Shown in pieces: positions 34,358 through 41,948 of a stretch of 46,137 nucleotides of DNA. The position numbers were made by a program, and so were the translations under genes. The stretch is from NCBI GenBank assembly GCA_964629165.1, contig CAZVQJ010000004.1, forward strand, positions 1 through 46,137, read 5' to 3'. Every line of letters starts with the position of its first letter. Position 1 is the stretch's first letter. Source of the stretch: CAWVVV01 sp964629165 (GTDB lineage: Bacteria > Verrucomicrobiota > Verrucomicrobiia > Opitutales > Oceanipulchritudinaceae). The notes under the pieces are model-generated. The model was given only the letters and a program-made list of their open reading frames with translations, was not told the origin of the DNA and did no database searches.

Positions 34358-35503
34358 TCACTGTACGGCCGGTTGCAGCGGAGAGTCGTCGACCGCTGTT
34401 TCGGTTCGATCCGGCCGAAGCCCGGCGATAATTTTTTCCAGTTCCAGAACACGGTGGAAGCAGGAGTGCCGACGCTGGATCGTCCGGAGTCCATTGCGCC
34501 GAAGCCGTGCCCCGAGATCCGGGTCCGTCAGAACGGCGTGCAGCGCGTCCCTCATTTCGTTGCCTGTTTCCACCATGAGAAAATCCTCCCCGGGCGTGAA
34601 AAGCTGTTCCGTATCCTCCCACGGTGAACAAATAAGTGGGATGCCGCACGCAAGGGCTTCAAAAATGCGGATCGTGGGAATTCCCGGAAGCGCCTCACGA
34701 TAGAACCTCCGCGGAACGTGCACCGTCAACGCATGGCGCGCATAGACTTCCGGCGCCTTGTGGTTGGGCAGCCACCCACCGTACTTGAGGCCAGCCCGCT
34801 TGAGTTCCTGAAGTGCCTGCGGGGGATATCGGACACCGTGGACACGGCCGCTCAGCCGCAGCTGACGAACCGGCTCAAAGAGAAACTGGCGCAGCTCATC
34901 CGAGCGTTCGTTGTCGCCCCAGTTTCCTATCCAGACAAGGTCCTCGCGCAGTTCCGCCGATTCGGCGCGCGGGTTGAACCACGCCACATCCGCAGCCTCG
35001 TGCCAGATCCAGACATGCTGGGCCCAGCTCCGGGCAAGGTAAATTTCCTGTAGCGCCCGCCCGAAAACGAGGACCCCATCGTAATGGGAAAGATCATACG
35101 CGCGCATCGCTTCCGGCTCGCTCACCGCCCGATGGTGGGTGTCGTGAAAAAGCAACCGCAGGGACGGATTCACCTGACGATACCGGCCAAGGCGGGCAAT
35201 CAACTCCGGCGAACTCCATTCATGGGCAATGACCACGTCCGCATCTTCGAGGACCGCGCTCAGATCGATGTCCGCGCCATACTCCAACGCGACATTCTCG
35301 AGGCCTAAACTCGTCTCCACCTCCTTCAGCGGGCGAGTGCCGTACTCATCGACGAGATTGCGCTGGCTCCAGCCGTCCTGCGGCACCATCACGGTGACGG
35401 AATGCCCGCGGCGGCGAAGCTCATTGACGACTCCTCGGAGAAAATGCGCGTTGCCGTGGTTCCAATCGGACAAGAGCGAATGGTAAAACAGGATCCACTT
35501 CAT
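34358..35503 (-). CDS. CgeB-type glycosyltransferase, copy 2
   Basis: A 381-residue relative of the next gene: MKWILFYHSLLSDWNHGNAHFLRGVVNELRRRGHSV aligns with copy 1 in layout (FLRGVVNELRRRGH versus FRGVIKELHRRGH), and RIFEALACGIPLICSPWEDTEQ...PGEDFLMV is the same donor-binding block. The pair probably arose by duplication and may add two sugars in turn. The true start is the ATG at 35503, 5 bases after the stop of the small gene; a longer frame to 35761 is spurious. No signal peptide or membrane helix. Confidence 0.85.
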   Translation of the reverse strand: MKWILFYHSLLSDWNHGNAHFLRGVVNELRRRGHSVTVMVPQDGWSQRNLVDEYGTRPLKEVETSLGLENVALEYGADIDLSAVLEDADVVIAHEWSSPELIARLGRYRQVNPSLRLLFHDTHHRAVSEPEAMRAYDLSHYDGVLVFGRALQEIYLARSWAQHVWIWHEAADVAWFNPRAESAELREDLVWIGNWGDNERSDELRQFLFEPVRQLRLSGRVHGVRYPPQALQELKRAGLKYGGWLPNHKAPEVYARHALTVHVPRRFYREALPGIPTIRIFEALACGIPLICSPWEDTEQLFTPGEDFLMVETGNEMRDALHAVLTDPDLGARLRRNGLRTIQRRHSCFHRVLELEKIIAGLRPDRTETAVDDSPLQPAVQ

Positions 35504-35508
35504 ATCCG

Positions 35509-35808
35509 TCAGGAAGCATGCTGGCCTCGCGAAACAAACCGGTTGAAGCGGCTCTCTTTTCCGTCCGCCGTCGTGTCCTCGTAAACGAGCGAAAGATTCT
35601 GCGCATCGAAGGTGCGGAAGAAGGTCTCCCAATCGATCTTCTCGAGCGATTCCGCTCCGGCATCTCCCGGGAAATCGATCCGCAGGAGCCCGGAATGATC
35701 GGGATCGTCGCTGGATGTCGCCTTGACGCGGGCAGGTTTTCCTCCACGCGTTTCGGCCCATTTCCGGATCGTTTCATGATCGGTGGTTTCGTGGTTGGGT
35801 GAGCTCAT
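35509..35808 (-). CDS. Small conserved protein of unknown function (99 aa)
   Basis: A 99-residue soluble protein with a pattern I recognise from many bacteria: TTDHETIRKWAETRGGKPA at the N-terminus, then GLLRIDFPG, a helix with IDWETFFRTFD, LSLVYEDTTADGKESRF and a closing NRFVSR. Homologues are sometimes labelled 1,4-alpha-glucan branching enzyme, which is certainly wrong for a protein this short; I know of no tested function. It is co-directional with and 9 bases from the dehydrogenase and 5 bases from copy 2 of the glycosyltransferases. Confidence 0.75.
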   Translation of the reverse strand: MSSPNHETTDHETIRKWAETRGGKPARVKATSSDDPDHSGLLRIDFPGDAGAESLEKIDWETFFRTFDAQNLSLVYEDTTADGKESRFNRFVSRGQHAS

Positions 35809-35817
35809 GGGTGCCTT

Positions 35818-36837
35818 TCAGGTGATAGATGAGTAACTGAAATCAATCCATCCCTTGAGGAAGCCCGCTGGCCGTTCCTCGAGGTCGGAAAATGCGCGAT
35901 CGATCTGGTCTGGTCGATAGCGGTGCGTCAGGAGCGCTCGCAGGTCGACTCCGCCCCGGGCAAGGACGTCGAGGCCCCTTCGCATGGCCGCAAGGAGCAC
36001 ATCCTGGCACCGCTCATGCGCGTTGATCACGTCGATGCCTTTCCAGTTCCACTCCTGCAGGTTGACCGATCGCAAGCCGTCCTGGTGGTATCCCGCAATG
36101 ACCAGTTTTCCGCCCGCGGCGACGAGGGAGGAGGCGAGACTGAGTGCCTCCTGGTTGCCAACGGCCTCGATCACCCGCGGAAAACCGTTCGCAAAACGTT
36201 CGCCCAGTTGTTCCTCAACCTCCCACGGCGCGCCGAACCGGATGGCCCTGCGGGCGCCCATTGCCCGGGCCGTCTCAAGCGCAAAATCGCGGCGTGAAAT
36301 AGTGGTCACCTCGCAGCCTTGCGCGGAAAGCAGCTGGATGAGCAGCGTCCCCAGAAACCCGCTACCAACGACCGCCACACGCGTGCCCCCTTCTACGTCG
36401 GCTCGTTTCAGAATGGCAAACGCACAAGCGATCGGTTCCGCCGGAACGGGCCAACCTTCCAGCCCTTCCGGGACCGTGCAAACCTCCGCCGCAGGAACGC
36501 ACAGATGGGTCGCGAAAGCGCCATCGGCGAGCATCGCCACGCGCTCACCGATGCGATCAGGACTCACCGCTTCGCCCACTGCGATGATCCGTCCCCACCC
36601 TTCGTGGCCAAGCTTCCCCGGACTCATCGGATACGAGAACCAGTCACGGCCCTGCCATGCGGGCAAACTGGAAGCGCATACACCACAGCCTTCAATCCGC
36701 ACCGTCACCTCTCCGGGGGCAGGCGACGGCACCTCCGCCGGCTGGATCGCCCACCGTCTCGGAGCAGTCAGGACGGCAGCCTCCTCCCGAGAAGGATACG
36801 GATCAGCGAGGCGGGAATATGGATGCACCTGCGTCAT
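35818..36837 (-). CDS. Zinc-type (MDR) alcohol/sorbitol dehydrogenase-like protein
   Basis: A 339-residue medium-chain dehydrogenase. GCGVCASSLPAWQGR places a zinc-type Cys at 54, and KLGHEGWGRI has the His78-Glu79 pair that normally binds the catalytic zinc. VAVVGSGFLGTLLIQ (155-169) is the NAD(P)-binding Rossmann loop. The four-Cys structural zinc loop is absent, so it may belong to the simpler bacterial polyol or sugar dehydrogenases. Its start overlaps the stop of the fusion gene (ATGA), so it is translated with it. It probably oxidises or reduces a sugar or its derivative made in the cassette. Confidence 0.85.
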   Translation of the reverse strand: MTQVHPYSRLADPYPSREEAAVLTAPRRWAIQPAEVPSPAPGEVTVRIEGCGVCASSLPAWQGRDWFSYPMSPGKLGHEGWGRIIAVGEAVSPDRIGERVAMLADGAFATHLCVPAAEVCTVPEGLEGWPVPAEPIACAFAILKRADVEGGTRVAVVGSGFLGTLLIQLLSAQGCEVTTISRRDFALETARAMGARRAIRFGAPWEVEEQLGERFANGFPRVIEAVGNQEALSLASSLVAAGGKLVIAGYHQDGLRSVNLQEWNWKGIDVINAHERCQDVLLAAMRRGLDVLARGGVDLRALLTHRYRPDQIDRAFSDLEERPAGFLKGWIDFSYSSIT

Positions 36838-38912
36838 CGGTCGTTGACTCTTCGGTGGCTATTGTTGGCGACCAGCGGGATGAGCTGATCGGCCTCGTCC
36901 CGGTGCTCGGTGAAGAACTCCGCTGCCATCCACTCGTGCAGCCTGCGGAGTCCGATCGGAACATGTGTCCGTGGCATCCAGTCAAGGTGCCGGCGAATCT
37001 TTGCGTTATCAGAAACGTAGTAGCGCTGATCGCCCATCCTCCAGGGCGCAAAATTCACCCGAACATCCAGCCCGAGGTGCGAGCGCATGGTCGCAACCAG
37101 TTCGAGCAGGCTAACGCTGTTGGCAAGCCCTCCCCCGACGTTGAAAGCCTCGCCTGCCGTTGCCTCGATGTGCCGGACGGCCCGGATCATGGCGTCCACG
37201 AGATCTTCGACAAAGAGAAGGTCCCTGACCTGCGCACCATCTCCGTAGATCGTGATCGCCCGTTTCTCCATCGCGTGCCGCACGAAGTGGGCGACCCAGC
37301 CCTGGTCCTCCGTTCCCCACTGCCGTGGCCCATAGATGCAACTCATCCGAAAGACCGTCATCGGCAGATTAAACGACCGCGCGTAATCGAGAACGTACTG
37401 ATCGGCGGCCCCCTTTGAGCAGCCGTATGGACTGTGAAGATTCAGCGGCTCGGATTCCGCCACCGCCATCCGGCGCGCCTGCGTCGGTGTATAGCGTTCC
37501 CCCACCCGTTCCAGTTCCAGCCCACCGAGGTCTCCGTAGACCTTGTTTGTGGAGGTGAAAAGCAGGGGCACCGGGTTGTGCATGCGGAGAGTTTCCAGCA
37601 CGTTGATCGTACCCTCTAGGTTGACCGAAAAATCCTCGCGGGGCGCGAATAAACTCGTCGTGACGGCGACCTGGGCACCGAAATGATACACACACCGGGC
37701 GTCGCCAATACACTGCCTCACCGCCACTGGATCGCGGATATCCCGTACATCCGCCTCGATGAGATCTCCGTGCGTGCGGTAGAGCTGGAGCAAATTCCAC
37801 TCCACCCCGGGCCGAGAGAGGTTGTCGAAGATCCGGACGCGTTGGCCCTCCCGGCAGAGCCGATCGGCAACATTGCTACCGACAAAGCCCGCGCCACCAA
37901 TAATCACAACCGGTCGTTTCTCGAGCGCCCTGCGCTTGCTTCGGACCGTCGGCTTCTGCAACTCGCGAAAGATCTCACGGACCCCCTCGAGGCCATGCTG
38001 CTCCCAGAGTCGGAACATCAGCTTGGGTGTGTCATCCGCCCGCTTGAGCCCGAAATGGTAGTGCTTCACATCCTCCCGGAGCCCCGCCTGGTGGGGGCGG
38101 TCAGGGTGGAGATCGTGCAACTGGTAGAGGTAACAGCGTTCGATCGGGAGATCCAGAATCTGGAGGACCTGCTGGATCTGGTTCTGCTCATCATGGCGCC
38201 ACGTGGAATAGCCTCCCTCCGTCATCCATACCGGCAGGACCGGATCCCACCCGCCGAGAACCTCAAGAATGCTCGCCAGCGGCTGCTCCCAATCCCCCCG
38301 GTCGCTCTCCCATGTCCCGGGAAACCCATGCATTCCGACGACATCGATGTCGCGAAGGGTTCCGCTGTCCCGCATGAGGCGAAGCCACGCAGGATCGGTC
38401 GGTGCCATGCCTCCAAGGACCGTCTTGAAGCCGCGTTTCTTGCACCAGAACGCCGCCTGCCCGATCATCTCCCGAAAGATTTCCCATCCCGGATCCATGC
38501 GGAAATCCCAGTCATTGAGATTGTTCGGTTCGTTCCACAACTCAACGTACTCGAAGTGCTTCCCATATCGGTCGAGGACATGATCGAGGAAATCAGCGTA
38601 ATCCTTCGGACGCCTCGGAGGCGCGGAAGTGCGAGGTTCCCGCGCCAACGACGGCGGCGTGTAGGTGAAACAGGGCAACACGTCCACTTTGCCCGCCAAT
38701 TTCGGAATGAGCCAATCATACCATTTCGGCCCCTGTGGGGTCAGGTAATCGGCCCATGAGAAGCCGGTTCGCAAATGGTTGACCTTCAAGCGAGAAAGAT
38801 CGCTCAAGAGGATCTCTGCGCGCTCGTACTCATTGAGACAGAGCCATTCGCAGAATCCGGGCATCGCTCTTGCGAGCGGCGCCGGATAGCCGGTTCCATT
38901 GGAATCGTTCAT
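36834..38912 (-). CDS. Glycosidase-like domain fused to NAD-dependent epimerase
   Basis: A 692-residue fusion. Residues 15-320 look like a clan-A (beta/alpha)8 glycosidase (GH39-like): VELWNEPNNLNDWDF with acid/base Glu128, and VWMTEGGYSTW with nucleophile Glu232. Residues 333-680 are a short-chain dehydrogenase/epimerase: VVIIGGAGFVGSNVADRL (335-352) binds NAD, TSTNKVYG and Tyr496-x3-Lys500 (SPYGCSK) supply the active site; FDNLSRPGVEWNLLQL recalls CDP-paratose/tyvelose 2-epimerases. The frame is continuous, so the joining is real. No signal peptide, so the glycosidase domain works in the cytoplasm. It overlaps both neighbours by 4 bases. Confidence 0.88.
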   Translation of the reverse strand: MNDSNGTGYPAPLARAMPGFCEWLCLNEYERAEILLSDLSRLKVNHLRTGFSWADYLTPQGPKWYDWLIPKLAGKVDVLPCFTYTPPSLAREPRTSAPPRRPKDYADFLDHVLDRYGKHFEYVELWNEPNNLNDWDFRMDPGWEIFREMIGQAAFWCKKRGFKTVLGGMAPTDPAWLRLMRDSGTLRDIDVVGMHGFPGTWESDRGDWEQPLASILEVLGGWDPVLPVWMTEGGYSTWRHDEQNQIQQVLQILDLPIERCYLYQLHDLHPDRPHQAGLREDVKHYHFGLKRADDTPKLMFRLWEQHGLEGVREIFRELQKPTVRSKRRALEKRPVVIIGGAGFVGSNVADRLCREGQRVRIFDNLSRPGVEWNLLQLYRTHGDLIEADVRDIRDPVAVRQCIGDARCVYHFGAQVAVTTSLFAPREDFSVNLEGTINVLETLRMHNPVPLLFTSTNKVYGDLGGLELERVGERYTPTQARRMAVAESEPLNLHSPYGCSKGAADQYVLDYARSFNLPMTVFRMSCIYGPRQWGTEDQGWVAHFVRHAMEKRAITIYGDGAQVRDLLFVEDLVDAMIRAVRHIEATAGEAFNVGGGLANSVSLLELVATMRSHLGLDVRVNFAPWRMGDQRYYVSDNAKIRRHLDWMPRTHVPIGLRRLHEWMAAEFFTEHRDEADQLIPLVANNSHRRVNDR

Positions 38913-40051
38913 CGTGCAAGCCCGCGGCTGACCAGTTCACTCTGCATCCCGTCAAATCGATCGATGGCGATCTGCCCTTCGAGCCATCCCGCCAGCTCCT
39001 CCAGCCCCGCCTCGAAGGCCACCCGTGGTTCGTATCCCAGGAGGTTCCGAGCGAGCGAAATATCCGCGAAGCAATGACGCACGTCCCCCACCCGGAATCT
39101 CCCCGTAAGTTCGTACCCGGAATCACTGCGGCCAAGCACGCGTCCCAGAGATTCCGCCACTTCCAGGATTGTCCGCATACGACCGGAGCCCACATTGATC
39201 ACATGCCCGTCCGCCTCCGGGCGCTCGAGAGCCAAGCGGCAGGCGCGCGCCACATCGGTTACGTGGACAAAATCTCGTCGCTGCAGCCCATCCTCGAAAA
39301 TCTGCGGCGGTGTCTTGTTGAGAAGTCTCGATGCAAATATCGCGAGGACGCCCGTGTAGGGATTCGACAACGCTTGTCGGGGGCCAAACACATTGAAGAA
39401 TCGCATCGCCACGACCGGATACTGGTAGGCATGACCGGCAATCAGGCACATACGCTCCTGATCGTATTTCCCTAAGGCATAAATGGATGAAGGCGCACAG
39501 CTTTTTCCTTCATGCGTGGCCACGGGCGTCAGCGTTTCTCCGTCGTCATCGACGAAATCCCAGATTCCGGAACGCATGGATACCTCGTTTCGGGCGTCCG
39601 GGGCCACCGGCCGTCCGCTGCCATCGTTGTAGAGACCCTCGCCGTATACGCTCATACTCGAGGCCACAATCAGCTTTTCCACCGGTCGTTTCCCGAGCGC
39701 CTCAAGGAGAACGGCCGTGCCCATCACGTTGGTATTGCTGTAATCACATATCTCATACATGCTCTGACCCACACCCACGCGGGCGGCGAAGTGATAGACG
39801 TAGTCGATGTTCTCAAGCGCCTTTTCGACAGCAGCCGGATCGCGCACATCTCCGGTAATCAGTTCCACCTCGGGATGCAGGTAGGATGGCCGCACGCCAT
39901 CCTCATGAACCTGGGGGTGCAGGCAATCGAGGACGCGCACCGCATAGCCTCGCGCCAGCAGTTCATCGGCAAGGTGAGATCCGATAAAACCGGCTCCACC
40001 GGTGATCAGAACCCGCTTCTCGGTACCCCCGTCCGGCTTCGATTCGTCCAT
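38909..40051 (-). CDS. NAD-dependent sugar epimerase/dehydratase
   Basis: A 380-residue extended short-chain dehydrogenase. VLITGGAGFIGSHLADELL (14-32) is the NAD loop, SSMSVYGEG and Tyr191-x3-Lys195 (SSIYALGK) the catalytic set, and NVFGPRQALSNPYTGVLAIF the C-terminal substrate region of GalE-like 4-epimerases and UDP-glucuronate-type enzymes. It has a long insert between SVYGEG and IYALGK. The ATG at 40051 (MDESKPDG) gives the usual distance; the longer frame from 40156 lacks support. It is the first gene of the tight cassette, ending in a 4-base overlap with the fusion gene. Confidence 0.87.
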   Translation of the reverse strand: MDESKPDGGTEKRVLITGGAGFIGSHLADELLARGYAVRVLDCLHPQVHEDGVRPSYLHPEVELITGDVRDPAAVEKALENIDYVYHFAARVGVGQSMYEICDYSNTNVMGTAVLLEALGKRPVEKLIVASSMSVYGEGLYNDGSGRPVAPDARNEVSMRSGIWDFVDDDGETLTPVATHEGKSCAPSSIYALGKYDQERMCLIAGHAYQYPVVAMRFFNVFGPRQALSNPYTGVLAIFASRLLNKTPPQIFEDGLQRRDFVHVTDVARACRLALERPEADGHVINVGSGRMRTILEVAESLGRVLGRSDSGYELTGRFRVGDVRHCFADISLARNLLGYEPRVAFEAGLEELAGWLEGQIAIDRFDGMQSELVSRGLAR

Positions 40052-40174
40052 GGCCGACCTCTTACGCAACAGCCATACCAACGCTGCGGATTTCGCCCAC
40101 AAACTGTTCTTCTTCTGACGGTTCCCATCATCTGCAAATCTCGGGGCAACATCCAATCACCGCAGGATGCACAT

Positions 40175-41941
40175 TTACCGGGGAACACCCGTGCGATGTG
40201 CAACAGGAGCTGCCTCCAGAACAGCTACGCCATTGGCCGGGAGTTCCACGCCGTTCTCCTCAAGGCTCCCCTCCTGCGGAAAGACGAATCTGAACGACAG
40301 CTCGCCGGTCGCAGGTATCGAAATCTGCTGCCGACGCTCGGCAAAGTTGAATACGCAAAGGAATCGTCCCCGGCGAAAGTAGATCCAGCCCATTTCTTCG
40401 TGGAACACGACCGATCCCGCATCGACACGGCCACTTCTGAATTCGGCAAACTGGCGCCGCAGCACGATGAGCGATCGATAGGTTTCCAGAACCGCCTTGT
40501 GCAGTCCGCCCTCCTTTTCCGACCAGACCAACCGGGAAGCCTCGCAGGTTGAGGCCGCCTGCGGATCGGGAACTTGAGACGCTTCCCAGCCGAACCCAGC
40601 AAATTCCTCCCGCCGCCCCTTTCGGACCGCCTCCGCCAATTCCCTGTCCTCAAAATCCGTGAAATACTGAAAGGGCGTCGAAGCCGCCCACTCTTCCCCC
40701 TGGAACAGCATCGGGGTGAAGGGTCCCAACAAGAGCAGCGCCGCTCCCAGGCATGCTCGCTCCCACCCGATGAGATGACTGATGCGGTCGCCCACCGCGC
40801 GGTTGCCGATCTGGTCGTGATTCTGGAGGCAGGCGACGAAACGATGCCCGGAGATACCCGTTGCCGGCCTGCCGTGCGCACGCCCCCGGAAGGAGGAGAA
40901 GCGCCCATCGAGCGAAAACCCATGTTCCAGCACCGTGGCCAGGTGTGAGAGACGCTCAAAATCCGCGTAGTAGGCAAACCGCTCCCCCGTTATGACGGCG
41001 TGCAGGGCGTGATGAAAATCTTCATTCCACTGGGCGTCGAGGCCCCAACCACCCTCCGCCTTTTGCCGCACTACCCGAGGATCGTTGAGATCGCTCTCCG
41101 CAATGAGAACGAGAGGTCGGTCGAGGGTGCCGGAAAGTTCGCCCACCTCATCTGACAGCTGTTCGAGAAAATGTCTCGCAGACTGATCGAGGAACGCATG
41201 GACGGCATCGATGCGGAGGCCGTCGAAGTGATAGTCGCGCAACCACATCAATGCGTTGTCGATCATGAACCTGCGTACGTCATCGCTCCCCGGACCGTCC
41301 AGGTTCACCGCAGCACCCCACGGCGTCTTGTATCGATCCGTGAAATATGGTCCGAAGAGGCTGAGATAGTTTCCCTCCGGGCCGAGGTGGTTATAGACCA
41401 CATCGAGAATGACCCCAAGACCACTCCGGTGGCAGGCCTCGATCAATCGTTTGAGGTCAGAGGGTTTCCCGTAGGCATGATGCGGGGCATAGAGGTTGAC
41501 CCCATCGTACCCCCATCCCCGCGAGCCCGCGAACTGGGCAATGGGCATCAGCTCGACGAACGTGACGCCGAGATCGCGGAGGTACTCCAGCTTCGGGATG
41601 ATCGCGGAAAAGGTGCCTTCCTCGCTGAATGTACCGACGTGCAGCTCGTAGATCAGCCCTTCGGAAAGCGGCGGTGCCCGCCATCCCTCGTCCCGCCACT
41701 GAAATCTCTCGTGATCCACCCACCTCGACGAACCGTGCACACCGTGCGGCTGCCACCGGGACCGGGGATCGGGCACCGGCTGCCCCCCGTTCACCCGAAG
41801 GCGATAGTCCGCGCCATCGACCAGCCAGGCTGGCTCTGCGGTCCATTCCCCGTTTTGGCCGCGGGCCATCAGGCTCCATCCTGATCCTCCCGCGATCTCA
41901 ACTTGCTCTGCTTGCGGAGCCCATATCTGCAACCGTGCCAT
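40175..41941 (-). CDS. treZ: Malto-oligosyltrehalose trehalohydrolase
   Basis: A 588-residue GH13 enzyme that cuts trehalose from the end of maltooligosyl-trehalose. An N-terminal CBM48-like domain (MARLQIWAPQAEQVEIAG) is followed by the barrel: DVVYNHLGPEGNYLSLFGPYFTD (split), GLRIDAVHAF with nucleophile Asp245, LIAESDLNDPR with Glu282, and CLQNHDQIGN. The sequence YFTDRYKTPWG is specific to TreZ. It follows treY with 7 bases between them. It precedes the glycan cassette with a 123-base gap in which no convincing promoter was found. Confidence 0.93.
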   Translation of the reverse strand: MARLQIWAPQAEQVEIAGGSGWSLMARGQNGEWTAEPAWLVDGADYRLRVNGGQPVPDPRSRWQPHGVHGSSRWVDHERFQWRDEGWRAPPLSEGLIYELHVGTFSEEGTFSAIIPKLEYLRDLGVTFVELMPIAQFAGSRGWGYDGVNLYAPHHAYGKPSDLKRLIEACHRSGLGVILDVVYNHLGPEGNYLSLFGPYFTDRYKTPWGAAVNLDGPGSDDVRRFMIDNALMWLRDYHFDGLRIDAVHAFLDQSARHFLEQLSDEVGELSGTLDRPLVLIAESDLNDPRVVRQKAEGGWGLDAQWNEDFHHALHAVITGERFAYYADFERLSHLATVLEHGFSLDGRFSSFRGRAHGRPATGISGHRFVACLQNHDQIGNRAVGDRISHLIGWERACLGAALLLLGPFTPMLFQGEEWAASTPFQYFTDFEDRELAEAVRKGRREEFAGFGWEASQVPDPQAASTCEASRLVWSEKEGGLHKAVLETYRSLIVLRRQFAEFRSGRVDAGSVVFHEEMGWIYFRRGRFLCVFNFAERRQQISIPATGELSFRFVFPQEGSLEENGVELPANGVAVLEAAPVAHRTGVPR

Positions 41942-41948
41942 GTCCGAG

